Part shown: piece after piece, positions 63,765-64,000 of the stretch | Layout: each line of letters starts with the position of its first letter | Numbering within the stretch: the stretch's first letter is position 1 | DNA from: Corticimicrobacter sp040137905 | GTDB lineage: Bacteria > Pseudomonadota > Gammaproteobacteria > Burkholderiales > Burkholderiaceae_B | Length of the DNA: 64,000 bases | Direction of reading: 5' to 3' | Assembly (NCBI RefSeq): GCF_040137905.1 | Contig: NZ_JBEFDG010000042.1 | Coordinates: 1 to 64,000 of the forward strand | Notes under the pieces: model-generated | The model's database searches: none | Seen by the model: the letters and a program-made list of their open reading frames with translations, nothing else | What the model was told of the DNA's origin: nothing | Made by a program: the position numbers and the translations under genes

Positions 63765-64000
63765 ATGGCTGAGATGGGTTCGCGCGAAACGGAACTAACT
63801 AAAACGATATCCGGTGCTGAGCGCGACCGGCGTGTAGCGGCCGTCAATTACGCACGCTCATTAGTCGGCTTGGAAGGGTTCTCGCTCAGCGCAGCAGATG
63901 AAAACATGCTCAACGGTTCATCAACGGGGACAATGACCTCGAAGTATTTGTGCAACCGCGTAGTGCCTTGGCAAGCCCAAAAGCTTAGTCATGATGAAGA
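63765..64000 (+). CDS. Partial small protein resembling VbhA-type Fic antitoxin
   Basis: The first 78 codons of a gene that runs off the right edge. The ATG has a GGGAG site 6 nt upstream. Residues about 24-50 (RRVAAVNYARSLVGLEGFSL, then SAADENML) resemble the single-helix antitoxin VbhA family that inhibits Fic toxins. The inhibitory motif normally reads S/T-x-x-x-E-G/N; here Leu is at the Ser position and the Ser is one residue earlier, so the match is imperfect. Codon use is more AT-rich than the neighbours, which suggests recent transfer. A fic gene would be expected outside the window. Confidence 0.55.
   Translation, partial: MAEMGSRETELTKTISGAERDRRVAAVNYARSLVGLEGFSLSAADENMLNGSSTGTMTSKYLCNRVVPWQAQKLSHDE

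Overview
The window reads as the chromosome of a high-GC betaproteobacterium in the order Burkholderiales, most likely an Alcaligenaceae-type organism. This rests on the rplU-rpmA-obgE-proB block, a one-polypeptide PEP carboxylase, several LysR regulators, an IspB followed by tRNA-Pro, and overall protein character. The family-level call is inference; no search was run. No insertion sequence, CRISPR array or rRNA was seen. Almost all of the window is ordinary chromosome until the last kilobase.

Layout. 1-8.15 kb: a minus-strand chemosensory operon (two MCPs, CheY, a STAS protein, CheA, CheW, CheR, CheD) with a terminator hairpin between cheW and cheR and a (TTGC)12 microsatellite in the leader of its first gene. 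8.4-9.6 kb: an unusual fusion of a sigma-54 (RpoN)-like C-terminal part and a GIY-YIG nuclease-like domain. 9.7-12.4 kb: thiC with a TPP riboswitch, and an XRE regulator. 12.6-16.6 kb: an orphan winged-helix regulator with a degenerate receiver, then rplU-rpmA-obgE-proB. 16.7-23.8 kb: a hypothetical protein, a LysR regulator and a divergent four-gene unit (DUF3100 membrane protein, hydroxyacid dehydrogenase, aldehyde dehydrogenase, M20 amidohydrolase) that looks like an uncharacterised catabolic pathway. 23.8-29.5 kb: phd-vapC, L-serine dehydratase, two LysR genes with overlapping 3' ends, a nitroreductase, and an AbrB-type antitoxin paired with a Doc toxin.

29.6-36.7 kb: ispB, tRNA-Pro, a bestrophin, a manganese/iron ABC transporter divergent from mntR with a palindromic operator, and a hemolysin-III protein. 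36.7-45.8 kb: GNAT acetyltransferase, ppc, a CPG2-like carboxypeptidase, an MFS permease, PPK2, a GST, and a paralogous carboxypeptidase. 45.9-52.5 kb: a complete peptide ABC transporter feeding that second carboxypeptidase, with a divergent LysR regulator. 52.5-58.4 kb: a two-component system, a small unknown gene, htpG and mazEF. 58.5-62.7 kb: a FecI-FecR-TonB receptor cell-surface signalling unit.

The last kilobase (tRNA-Leu(CAA), a gene-free GC-rich stretch, nested inverted repeats in an AT-rich stretch, then a partial small protein resembling VbhA-type Fic antitoxins) looks like the left edge of an integrated element that continues outside the window.

The strongest candidates for something undescribed are the RpoN-like/GIY-YIG fusion next to a microsatellite and chemotaxis operon, the DUF3100 catabolic unit, the AbrB-Doc hybrid toxin-antitoxin pair, and the element boundary at tRNA-Leu.
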